Shown here piece by piece: positions 1 to 7,358 of a stretch of DNA of 43,327 nucleotides. The position numbers and the translations under genes are program-made. The stretch comes from CBDHDN01 sp965261585. GTDB taxonomy: Bacteria; Pseudomonadota; Alphaproteobacteria; UBA6615. The stretch is from positions 1 to 43,327 of the forward strand of contig CBDHDN010000002.1 in the NCBI GenBank assembly GCA_965261585.1. The letters run 5' to 3'. The notes under the pieces are model-generated. The model had not been told where the DNA came from. It searched no databases and saw only the letters and a list, made by a program, of their open reading frames with translations. Positions within the stretch are counted from its first letter, which is position 1. Every line of letters begins with the position of its first letter.

Positions 1-225
1 GATGGCGAAACAGGGTAACCGGGATCGGCTCAACCCGAGGCATTGTCCGAGCCTTGAGCTCGATAGTCTGACCGGGCGTCGATCCTCGGATTCCATCAGG
101 GCCAGCGGCAACGACTGTGCTGCACCAAAAGGCCGGATAGATGACTGCAAACCCAACCCGCTTCTAATCACCAAAACCACTTGCAATCAGGGGGGCGTCC
201 ATAGATGACAATGCCTTCGGCCAGG

Positions 226-490
226 CTAGAAGCGGGCGTCGATGCGCATCATGACCGTGTGGGCGGTCTCGTCGGCGGGGAGATCGCGGCGTTCGGCCTC
301 AAGGCTCACTTGCGCCGACGGGCCGAGCGCCAGACGGCTGCCCATCCGGTAGCGCCGCCCGTCATCGCCCGCCAGGCTCGTCGCCCCGAAGGACGTAAGC
401 GAACCCCGGCCATGGAACATCCTGATGCCGTAGCCGAACTCCGCATCCAGGCGTTGCGCCAGCTCATTCTGCGGGAGCGGGTGCACCGGG
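226..490 (-). pseudogene. C-terminal fragment of an outer-membrane beta-barrel (autotransporter-like) protein
   Basis: The reading frame entering from the insertion sequence at 491 encodes about 88 residues ending in a stop at 226-228. It contains LAQRLDAEFGYGIR near its start, a central GRRYRMGSRLALGP and a terminal MMRIDARF. Alternating hydrophobic/polar residues and a final Phe are typical of the last strands of an outer-membrane barrel recognised by the BAM machinery. The pattern resembles C-terminal barrel domains of large alphaproteobacterial surface proteins. The 5' part is missing because the insertion sequence joins it directly to a different gene (HU). No start codon or ribosome site belongs to it, so it is a remnant. 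The family assignment rests on pattern only. Confidence 0.5.
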
Positions 491-1782
491 TGTCCCTTCC
501 ATTTATTCCATCGTGCCTCCCAACGACGGCTCGGCTCTCCGGCACGGACATCATTTTGAGCCAGTGGATTTTGTAATCGACCATGGGCGCGGTCATCACG
601 ATGCTTATTCCGCCGGATCGTGCCAGCGAACCTATGCAAGGGCATGCGGATGCCGGCAGCGTCCACGTTGCCACAGAGAGGAATTGATCGAATCCGAGCG
701 GGGGTGGTCAGGCCGCGAGGCGTTCGTAACGATGATGCAGACCGCCGACCTTGGGCAAGGAAACGACCGTTCCGGACCCGGCCGGCTGAACGGGTCGTCC
801 ATCCGGTGTGTCCTTGCCGAGCGACAAGTGGGTCCTTGAACCGTGATAATAGTCGAGGTATGAGCCAAGAATGCGCCGCAAATGCCGCTCGTTGAGGATG
901 ATCGAATGGTCCAGGCATTCGCGCCTCACGCTGCCGATCAGGCGTTCACATACGGATTTTGCCACGGGCTCCGTGGCGCCGTAACGACCTCTTCCACGCC
1001 CATCGCCGTCACGGTCGAGCGGAACGTTTGCCCGTATGCGCCGTCCCGGTCGCGGATCAGGTACCGCGGCGCCGTGCCCCACGGGAATGCCTCTCGGATC
1101 TGCTGTGCGACCCACGCCATCGTCGGGTTCGCCGTGACACCGAAATGCACGATCTGGCGGCGCTCGTGGTGGAGCACGATGAACCCGAACAGGAGGTGGA
1201 ACGTGGCCGTGGGGACCACGAAGAAATCGATCGACGCCAGGCAATCGGCGTGATTTGTAAGGAATGTCCGCCACGACTGCGATGGCGGCGATGGGTAACG
1301 GACCATGTATTTCGAGACGGCGGCCTGGGAGATGGAAAAGCCAAGCTTCAAAAGCTCGCCATGGATCCTAGGTGCGCCCCACCGTGTGTTCTCCCGCGAC
1401 ATCCGTCGGACCAGATGGCGGATCTCCCTCGACACCGGTGGTCGGCCCGGCTTTCCCCGCCGCGACTTCCATGTCCAGAAAAGCCTGAACCCCTTGCGGT
1501 GCCAACCGATGACGGTCTCGGGCCTGACGATTACCAGGGCGTGGCGCCAGCCAGGCCATAGGCAAGACAGGATGACCCAGAAAACCCTATCTGCCTTCCG
1601 AAGCGATGGCCGGGGCCTTTTCCGTTTCAGGACAGCTACCTGCTGTCGCAGGGCAAGGATTTCTGTGTGGAGGCCGCGCGGTCCGCGAAGATTTCGATGA
1701 TCTTATGCATGCCGGAAAGGGTATCCGGTGGTGATGCAAAATTCCAAGGTTTCTGCGATAGATGGAATAAATGGGAGGGACA
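491..1782 (-). mobile_element. Decayed DDE-type insertion sequence (IS3/IS481-like) with 22-bp terminal inverted repeats
   Basis: The element is bounded by inverted repeats at 491-512 and 1761-1782 that match at 21 of 22 positions. Both begin TGTCCCT and end ATTTATTCCATC. The single transposase frame between them is on the minus strand and is frameshifted. No target-site duplication is visible: the left flank ends GCACCGGG and the right flank begins GCCGAAGT. The left flank is a beta-barrel gene fragment and the right flank an HU gene fragment, so the element does not sit inside one interrupted gene. This suggests that a deletion or recombination event has used the element. Confidence 0.75.
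708..1705 (-). pseudogene. Integrase-core (DDE) transposase, frameshifted at the catalytic Glu
   Basis: Reading leftward from about 1705, the frame gives EILALRQQVAVLKRKRP, the HRKGFRLFWTWKSRRGKPGR region, SREIRHLVRRMSRENTRWG and a retroviral-type integrase core. The first Asp lies in CLASIDFFVVPT and the second in YLIRDRDGAYG. At about 947 one G is missing, so the family motif NPYVERLIGS is read as NPYVNA-stop. The remaining ERLIGSVRRECLDH and the C-terminal end run in the next frame to 708. The broken codon is the catalytic Glu itself, so neither half can be active. No clear N-terminal start codon is present in frame. IS3/IS481-like membership is inferred from the motifs. Confidence 0.75.
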
Positions 1783-1935
1783 GCCGAAGTTGCCGATCCT
1801 GTAGCGGCCCTCCTTCTTCGACTTCTTGAGCCCGGCCTCGATCTCGCCAAGCACCAGATCCACCATGCGCTTGGCCTCGGCCTTGTTCATGTTACCCTTC
1901 CTGGCGACGTTCTCGATGAATGCGGCTCTGCTCAT
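1783..1935 (-). pseudogene. 5' fragment of an HU-family DNA-binding protein gene, cut by the insertion sequence
   Basis: The frame starts at an ATG (1935-1933) and encodes MSRAAFIENVARKGNMNKAE, continuing with KRMVDLVLGEIEAGLKK and RYRIGNFG. This is the helical dimerisation half and the first beta strand of HU/IHF proteins, which are normally about 90-95 residues. After residue 51 the reading frame runs into the terminal repeat of the insertion sequence. The DNA-binding arm with the TGRNP motif is therefore lost. The product would not fold as a dimer able to bend DNA. The missing half is not found on the other side of the insertion sequence, where a beta-barrel fragment lies. Confidence 0.7.
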
Positions 1936-2060
1936 GGTGCGTAGCCTCTTGTCGTTACTGGACCGACTCGATTTCCGCGTTACCGCTACATATAGCGGTC
2001 ATCGGTCCCATGCACACCAGAAATGGCGGACGGTCCGCGCCTTGGTCGACCCTACGTCCT

Positions 2061-2288
2061 GTGCGTGAGTTCAACCGACTGGGCCGGGTCCTGGACGAGG
2101 TTTTGGCTGTCAACGGCGGCGAGGCTCTGGCAAATGGCGAGGAGGTACGGATCGCAGGGGTCGGGACCTTCGGCGCCAGGAGCCGGCCGGCCCGTACCGG
2201 GCGCATCCCCCCGGACCGGCGAGGCGGTTTCGATATCGGCGTCGGTGTCACCGTCTTTTGAGGCAAGGCACTCAGGGATGCGGTTAAC
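2061..2288 (+). pseudogene. Degenerate HU-family gene with compensating frameshifts
   Basis: A plus-strand frame from about 2061 gives FNRLGRVLDEVLAVNGGEAL, NGEEVRIAGVGTFGARSRPA and RTGRIP, matching the beta-sheet core and arm of HU. Around the run of C at 2207-2213 the match moves to another frame (PRTGEAVSISASVSPSFEA). Near 2255 it returns to the first frame, giving GKALRDAVN, the usual HU C-terminus. The N-terminal helices are not recognisable. The gene is therefore a 5'-eroded, twice-frameshifted HU relative. It faces away from the other HU fragment at 1783-1935, so it is not simply that gene's missing half. Confidence 0.55.
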
Positions 2289-2572
2289 GGCGGCCGGTGG
2301 TCGCGACCGTGGGCTGGCCGCAGATTCCGACCTGGAACGCCACGGATACTCCCGATATGGATTGGCCGCGACGACGCCTCGAAGAAAGGGCTGTCGGAAC
2401 GTGTCCTGAATGCGGAGCTCGACGCTGTAAGGCCGGGCTGTTGCAGTCGCCGAGTCGTGCAAGAGCACTGGACTTGCCGGCGCAAAGGAGCGTCAGTGCG
2501 ACCACGCCCGGCCACCCCGGGCTTGCCCCGGTAGCGGCGCCGATCTGCGCCGCAATACCGGAGGAGAACACC

Positions 2573-2869
2573 ATGACCAACAAGCCGTTAAGGAAAAAGT
2601 CGGGATCGCGCGCTGCGAAGGCGACCAACCGCAAGAACTCAAAGGCGACAGCTCTGAAGCCGCCGGGGACCACGAAGCTCGCTCTTCTCGTCGCCCATCT
2701 CAGTGCCCCGGGCGGCGCGACCATCGCCGAACTCTGTAAGGCAACGGGCTGGCAGCCCCATTCGGTTCGAGGCGGGCTCGCCGGTGCGCTGCGACGCAAG
2801 GGCCACGTCATCCGGTCCGAGAAAGAAGGGGGCCTGCGGCGCTACCGCATCGAGCAACCGGTGACATGA
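2573..2869 (+). CDS. DUF3489 domain protein (small winged-helix-like)
   Basis: A 98-residue protein starts at ATG 2573, preceded by a strong GGAGGAG about 8 bases upstream. Residues 1-30 are Lys/Arg-rich (KPLRKKSGSRAAKATNRKN), a disordered basic tail. Residues 33-95 form the DUF3489 domain: KLALLVAHLSAPGGATIAEL, then GWQPHSVRGGLAGALRRKGH and the strand RRYRIE. The pattern of two helices, a recognition helix and a beta wing suggests a DNA-binding winged helix. It is the first gene of a translationally coupled trio with DUF2924 and a serine recombinase, its stop overlapping the next start as ATGA. In this known alphaproteobacterial arrangement it probably assists or regulates the recombinase. 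Its exact role is not established. Confidence 0.85.
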   Translation: MTNKPLRKKSGSRAAKATNRKNSKATALKPPGTTKLALLVAHLSAPGGATIAELCKATGWQPHSVRGGLAGALRRKGHVIRSEKEGGLRRYRIEQPVT

Positions 2870-3279
2870 CCGGCGAGGCGCCGCTTGCGGACGAGATCGA
2901 GGCGCTCACGCCCCTTGGTCTCGAAGGGCTTCGAGAGGTTTGGCGCAACCGCTACGGTGTCCCGCCGAAGCTGCGCTCGGCCGCGCTGTTGCGTTATTGT
3001 CTGGCCTGGCGGTTGCAGGCAGAGGCTCTCGGCGGTCTCGATCGTGACACACGGCGCCAGCTCAAGCGCCGCCAGCGGGTCCAGGCAGAAGGTCTTGAGC
3101 TCGGGATCGGGACCACGCTGCGGCGTGAATGGCGGGGGCGGATCGTCCAGGTCACGGTCGAAGAAGAGGGGTTTCGCCACGGGGGTCAACTCTTCAAGAG
3201 CCTCTCCGCGGCCGCGACCGCGATCGCGGGCACGCGTTGGAATGGCCCGCGCTTCTTCGGCCTCCGATCCGCCAAATGA
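2866..3279 (+). CDS. DUF2924 domain protein
   Basis: A 137-residue basic protein starts at ATG 2866 inside the stop of the DUF3489 gene and ends inside the start of the recombinase gene (ATGA at 3276). Visible family features are EIEALTPLGLEGLREVWRNR, then PPKLRSAALLRYCLAWRLQ at residues 33-51. The C-terminal half carries GTTLRREWRGRIVQVTVEEE and LFKSLSAAATAIAGTRWNGP, followed by FFGL. This is the standard DUF2924 layout: a helical N-terminus and a small beta domain ending in RWNGPxFF. Genes of this family are repeatedly found immediately upstream of large serine recombinases. It may act as an accessory DNA-binding or directionality factor, but that is inference from coupling. Confidence 0.87.
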   Translation: MTGEAPLADEIEALTPLGLEGLREVWRNRYGVPPKLRSAALLRYCLAWRLQAEALGGLDRDTRRQLKRRQRVQAEGLELGIGTTLRREWRGRIVQVTVEEEGFRHGGQLFKSLSAAATAIAGTRWNGPRFFGLRSAK

Positions 3280-4865
3280 GCCGGCCCCGTCTCCACTGCG
3301 CCCTCTATACGAGGAAGAGCAGCGAGGAAGGCCTCGAGCAGGCGTTCAACTCCCTCGATGCGCAGCGCGAAGCCTGCGCGGCGTATGTGAAGAGCCAGGC
3401 CGGCGAAGGTTGGAGAGCAGTCCGGGCCCGCTACGACGATGGCGGCTTCTCCGGCGCGTCCATGGAGCGCCCGGCGCTCAAGCGGCTTCTCTGCGACATC
3501 GAAGCCGGCAAGGTCGACGTCATCGTCGTCTACAAGATTGACCGCCTGACCCGGTCCTTGCCCGACTTCGCACGCATGATCGAGATCTTCGATCGCCGCC
3601 GGGCCAGCTTCGTCAGCGTCACCCAGGCCTTCAACACCACGACCAGCATGGGCCGCCTGACACTGAACGTGCTCTTGTCCTTCGCGCAGTTCGAGCGCGA
3701 GGTGACGGGCGAGCGCATACGCGACAAGATCGCGGCCTCCAAGGCCAAGGGCATGTGGATGGGCGGCACTGTGCCGCTTGGCTACGACCCGCCTGGGGAT
3801 GGCACGCGCGCCCTGGCGGTCAACCAGGAGGAGGCCGAGATCGTGCGCACCATCTTCGGGGCCTATATCGATCTCGGCTCCGTGCACGCGCTGCAGCGAT
3901 GGCTTGAGGACCGGGGCATCCGTTCGAAGCGGCGCGTGACGCGGGCGGGTCGACTATCCGGCGGCCGGCCGTTCAGTCGTGGCGCGCTCTTTCAACTGCT
4001 GCGCAACAGAGTCTATCGCGGCATGATCGTCCACAAGGGGAGGGCGCATCCCGGCCGGCACCAGGCCATCATCGATGGCGATCTCTTCGCGGCCGTCCAG
4101 GCGCGGCTCGACGCGAACACCCGCCGCCGGGCATCGAATCGCGAGCAAAAGGCGAATGCCCCTCTGGCCGGGCGCCTCTTCGACGCGGATGGTCGGCCGA
4201 TGTCGCCGACCGTCTCTTATGGGCGGGGTGGCAGGCTCTATCGCTACTATGTCTCGGCACCGCTGCAGCAAGGGGCAAGGCGCGATCCATCCGACACAGC
4301 CATCCGGCGCATATCCGCCCCACCGCTCGAAGTCGCCCTCGCGACCGTGCTGCGTCGCGTGATCGCGGGATGTCCGGACGATCCCATCACGCTTGTTGTC
4401 CGCGCCGAGCTCCACGATCAGTCGCTGCACTGCTTGCTGCCGATCGACCGGATCGTCGCGATGCGCGAGCGCCTCGAGCCGCACGAACGCCTCGAGCCGG
4501 ATCCTGTGGATGCGCGTCTCGCCAGACTGCATCTTCCCCTTGTCCGGCGTCGTGGCGAGACCTGGGTTCTCAAGGGCCCAAGTGCGGGACACAGGCCGGA
4601 CCCTGTTCTGGTCAAGGCGCTCCGCTCCGCACACGCCATGCTGCACCACGATGATGGCGGATTGTCCGTGCTCGTCACAGCACCGGATACGCCCTATCGC
4701 CGCCAGCTCGTTCGCCTGGCCTTTCTGGCACCGGAGATCCAGAGAGCGATTGTTGAAGGTCGCCAATCCGCAGGGGTAACACTGACACAGCTCCTCAAGG
4801 GCCCAATACCGCTCGCCTGGTCGCAACAAGCCGTCCAAATCGGAATTGCAACATCGCCGGAATAG
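3276..4865 (+). CDS. Large serine recombinase (site-specific, phage/island type)
   Basis: A 529-residue protein. The catalytic resolvase domain covers residues 7-155: LYTRKSSEEGLEQ contains the nucleophile Ser15, and VYKIDRLTRSLPDFAR carries the conserved arginines. A helical FAQFEREVTGERIRDKIAAS leads to the Recombinase domain at about 165-285, with GYxP-like GTVPLGYDPPGDG and RGALFQLLRNRVYRG. The next region (about 310-345, GRLFDADGRPMSP) occupies the zinc-ribbon position but lacks the cysteines. The C-terminal 180 residues are a variable DNA-binding tail. Start ATG 3276 overlaps the DUF2924 stop. The gene points at tRNA-Gln 420 bases downstream, so it probably catalyses integration and excision of the adjoining island. 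All catalytic residues I can check are present. Confidence 0.92.
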   Translation: MSRPRLHCALYTRKSSEEGLEQAFNSLDAQREACAAYVKSQAGEGWRAVRARYDDGGFSGASMERPALKRLLCDIEAGKVDVIVVYKIDRLTRSLPDFARMIEIFDRRRASFVSVTQAFNTTTSMGRLTLNVLLSFAQFEREVTGERIRDKIAASKAKGMWMGGTVPLGYDPPGDGTRALAVNQEEAEIVRTIFGAYIDLGSVHALQRWLEDRGIRSKRRVTRAGRLSGGRPFSRGALFQLLRNRVYRGMIVHKGRAHPGRHQAIIDGDLFAAVQARLDANTRRRASNREQKANAPLAGRLFDADGRPMSPTVSYGRGGRLYRYYVSAPLQQGARRDPSDTAIRRISAPPLEVALATVLRRVIAGCPDDPITLVVRAELHDQSLHCLLPIDRIVAMRERLEPHERLEPDPVDARLARLHLPLVRRRGETWVLKGPSAGHRPDPVLVKALRSAHAMLHHDDGGLSVLVTAPDTPYRRQLVRLAFLAPEIQRAIVEGRQSAGVTLTQLLKGPIPLAWSQQAVQIGIATSPE

Positions 4866-5283
4866 GGATTGGCACCCACATCCCGCTCACTCGACTACGG
4901 CAAGACAGCACGGATTATTTCCTGTTCCCTTCATTTGCTTCCCTGATATCGACTGCCCTTCCCCCTGTTCTGCAGAAAAGACCCCCTGTTCTGCAGAAAA
5001 ACAGGAAAGTTCAGAAGTCATTGATAAAAAAAGATAATTTCTTCATTTTGGTCGGCAGTTTGCTACAATCTCCCTGTTTTGAGGCCGTAATCGCAAAAAT
5101 TCCCTGTTCCCACCAAACTCACCCTTGCATCGCGCTCGCGGAGACCGCACGCCGGGAACCCCGGCAATGGCCGGAAATGCTCCCGGGTTCAGGAGCTCAG
5201 AATTCCGTTTGACCGCGAAACAGGCCCTGTTTCCCGCGGCTTGGCCGAGCTATGCGATGAAGAGACTGCTTCGCCGGGGTGGC
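4866..5283. repeat. CCTGTT/AACAGG-rich intergenic stretch between recombinase and tRNA-Gln (possible att region)
   Basis: No gene is convincing here. The stretch is AT-richer than its surroundings. CCTGTT occurs at 4921, 4964, 4985, 5073, 5103 and 5226, and its complement AACAGG at 5000 and 5219. Two 19-base units CCCCCTGTTCTGCAGAAAA repeat exactly at 4961-4979 and 4982-5000, each with an internal TTCTGCAGAA palindrome. GAAACAGG-CCCTGTTTC at 5217-5233 is a further near-palindrome. Clustered short inverted motifs next to a recombinase gene and a tRNA suggest recombinase or directionality-factor binding sites. This is inference: no second att copy is in the window. Confidence 0.5.
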
Positions 5284-5357
5284 TGGCTGGGGGACCTGGA
5301 TTCGAACCAGGATTGACGGAGTCAGAGTCCGCTGTCCTACCGTTAGACGATCCCCCA
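5284..5357 (-). tRNA. tRNA-Gln (anticodon CTG)
   Basis: On the minus strand the sequence folds into a complete cloverleaf. The acceptor is TGGGGGA paired with TCCCCCA. The D-stem is GTC/GAC with loop TAACGGTAG. The anticodon stem is GCGGA/TCCGT with loop CTCTGAC, giving anticodon CTG (reads CAG, Gln). The T-arm is CCTGG-TTCGAAT-CCAGG, followed by discriminator G and an encoded CCA. Its 3' end (5284) faces the recombinase cassette, the usual orientation when an island has inserted at a tRNA 3' end. Confidence 0.95.
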
Positions 5358-5552
5358 AGGGCCTCGCGGCGTCCTTAGCACATCCGACGAATCTTGTGTA
5401 GACGTCAAGGCGGCCGGCGGTATTGGCCCGTTGGGCGATCAGCGGCCGACGCCCGAGGACAACGTTTTGTGGTCCGGCCGAGGCCGTGTAAGCTGGGGCA
5501 GATCGTGCGTGATCGAAGGTGCGAGAAGTGCCCCTGGCGTTGGGAGGCGGCG

Positions 5553-6602
5553 TTGGATTCCGTAACGGAGCATGTTGAGGGGCGTCAGGCGCCGCGCTGG
5601 CACCGTCGCCGGCCCTACACCTATGCCGCGTTGGACCTTGGGACGAACAACTGCCGCTTGTTGATTGCGCGCCCGGCCGGCGACACGTTCCGCGTCATCG
5701 ATGCGTTCTCCCGGATCGTTCGCCTCGGCGAGGGCGTTGGGGCGACCGGCCAGTTGTCGCCCGCTGCGATGGCCCGAACGATGGAGGCGTTGCGGATCTG
5801 CGCCGCCAAGATGCGCCGGCGCGACGTGACCCACGCACGCTGCGTGGCGACGGAGGCCTGCCGCCGCGCCCGCAACACCGCCGATTTCCTGGAGCGCGTC
5901 CGCCACGAGACCGACCTGATGCTCGAGGTCATCGATCCGCGCGAGGAGGCCACTCTCGCGACGATCGGCTGCACGCCGCTGTTCGACGATGACGCCGACC
6001 ATGGCGTGCTGTTCGATATCGGCGGCGGCAGCACCCAGCTCATCTGGTTGCGGCTGACGCGGCGCGACGGCAGCCCGCATGCCGAGGCGATCGGGGCGAC
6101 GTCGCTGCCCTGCGGTGTCGTCACCTTGGCCGAGCGGTTCGGCGGCGACCGTTTCACGCCGGCCAACTATGCCGCAATGTGCGATCACGTCGCGGCGCTG
6201 CTGGAGCCGTTCGATCGCACCCACGCAATCGCGGCCGTGGTCGCCGCCGGGCGCGCCCAGATGGTCGGCACCTCGGGTACGGTGACAACGTTGGCCGGCG
6301 TGCTGTTGGACCTGCCGCGCTACGATCGCGCGCGGGTCGATGGCGTGTCGCTGAGTTTTGCCGATATCGGCGCCGTCAGCCGCCGGCTGGCCGGTCTCGA
6401 TTGCGCCGGCCGGGCCGCCTATCCCTGCATAGGGCCGGAGCGTGCCGACCTCGTGGTCGCCGGCTGCGCCGTGCTCGAGGCGATCTGCACGGCCTGGCCG
6501 GTCGGCCGCCTGCGCGTCGCCGATCGTGGCCTGCGCGACGGCATGCTGCATGGACTGATGCGGGCAAATGGGGCGGGGCGCCCTCAGCGCGAAACGGTCT
6601 AG
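5553..6602 (+). CDS. Ppx/GppA-family exopolyphosphatase / pppGpp phosphohydrolase
   Basis: The protein has the ASKHA actin-like fold of Ppx/GppA. YAALDLGTNNCRLLIA at residues 24-39 is the phosphate-1 motif, and VLFDIGGGSTQLIW is phosphate-2. MVGTSGTVTTLAGV and RVADRGLRDGMLHGLM complete the family signature. It hydrolyses inorganic polyphosphate or pppGpp in the cytoplasm. I chose TTG 5553 because GGGAGG lies about six bases upstream. This gives 349 residues, the usual short alphaproteobacterial form without the C-terminal HD domain. In-frame GTG codons lie further upstream (5505 and beyond). It ends 16 bases before rlmE, a pairing common in alphaproteobacteria that suggests co-transcription. 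Ppx and GppA cannot be separated from sequence alone. Confidence 0.9.
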   Translation: MDSVTEHVEGRQAPRWHRRRPYTYAALDLGTNNCRLLIARPAGDTFRVIDAFSRIVRLGEGVGATGQLSPAAMARTMEALRICAAKMRRRDVTHARCVATEACRRARNTADFLERVRHETDLMLEVIDPREEATLATIGCTPLFDDDADHGVLFDIGGGSTQLIWLRLTRRDGSPHAEAIGATSLPCGVVTLAERFGGDRFTPANYAAMCDHVAALLEPFDRTHAIAAVVAAGRAQMVGTSGTVTTLAGVLLDLPRYDRARVDGVSLSFADIGAVSRRLAGLDCAGRAAYPCIGPERADLVVAGCAVLEAICTAWPVGRLRVADRGLRDGMLHGLMRANGAGRPQRETV

Positions 6603-6618
6603 GCGCAGCCAGGACCGA

Positions 6619-7305
6619 ATGGCAAAGAAGCCCGTTGGCGGCCGGCGCGGCAGTCCGTGCGAGCGCTTGCGGACCGCGCGTGGGCGCAGGCTCGGCTCCA
6701 CGCGCTGGCTGCAGCGCCAACTCAACGATCCCTACGTGCACGCGGCGCGCCGCGCCGGTTACCGCTCGCGCGCCGCCTTCAAGCTGATTGAGATCGACGA
6801 CCGCTTCGCCGTGCTCAAGCCCGGGCAGCGTGTCATCGACCTCGGCGCGGCGCCCGGCAGCTGGTGCCAGGTCGCGGCGGCGCGGGTGCGCGGCGGCACG
6901 ATCGTTGGCCTCGACCTGCAGGAGGTGGAGGCCGTTGGCGGTGTCACGCTGCTGGTCGGCGACATCCTCGATCCCGCAACGCCGCGGCGCTTGCGCGAGG
7001 CGCTGGCCGGCCCGGCCGATGTCGTGCTGTCCGACCTGGCCGCGGCCGCGACCGGGCATGCGGCGACCGATCATTTGCGGACGATCGCCCTGGCCGAGGC
7101 CGCCGCGGCCTTAGTCGAGGATGTCTTGGCTCCCGGCGGGGCGCTCGTCGTCAAGGTCCTGCAGGGCGTCGACGAACCCGCCCTGTTCGGTCGCCTGCGG
7201 CAACGCTTCGGCTCGGTCCGTCGCTTCAAGCCGCCGGCCAGCCGCGGCGAGTCGACCGAGCTCTACCTCGTCGCCGTCGACTACCGCGGCCGCCCAGTGG
7301 CATAG
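6619..7305 (+). CDS. rlmE: 23S rRNA (uridine-2'-O)-methyltransferase RlmE (FtsJ/RrmJ)
   Basis: A 228-residue SAM-dependent methyltransferase that 2'-O-methylates U2552 in the A-loop of 23S rRNA. The catalytic tetrad is visible: Lys55 (YRSRAAFKL), Asp139 (VVLSDLAAAATG), Lys179 (ALVVKVLQG) and Glu214 (RGESTELYLVA). The SAM-binding loop is VIDLGAAPGSWCQVA at residues 72-86. The normally conserved SDMAPN after the catalytic Asp reads SDLAAAA here, a mild deviation. ATG 6619 was chosen because it is the first in-frame ATG after the ppx stop; upstream residues in the longer frame look non-homologous. The Arg-rich N-terminus (residues 1-30) is typical for alphaproteobacterial RlmE. Confidence 0.92.
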   Translation: MAKKPVGGRRGSPCERLRTARGRRLGSTRWLQRQLNDPYVHAARRAGYRSRAAFKLIEIDDRFAVLKPGQRVIDLGAAPGSWCQVAAARVRGGTIVGLDLQEVEAVGGVTLLVGDILDPATPRRLREALAGPADVVLSDLAAAATGHAATDHLRTIALAEAAAALVEDVLAPGGALVVKVLQGVDEPALFGRLRQRFGSVRRFKPPASRGESTELYLVAVDYRGRPVA

Positions 7306-7358
7306 GTCGAGGCCGTACGTGCACTCCCCCGGTCTGGGCAGCTTGCCCGCCACTATCG

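Noticed and set aside
2..208. 68-codon plus-strand frame at the left edge
   Set aside because: No recognisable motif, no ribosome site, and low-complexity codon use; the sequence 1-225 holds nothing I can support.
5439..6725. 428-codon minus-strand frame opposite ppx
   Set aside because: Shadow of the conserved Ppx/GppA gene; composition is Arg/Ala/Gly-rich with no family motif.
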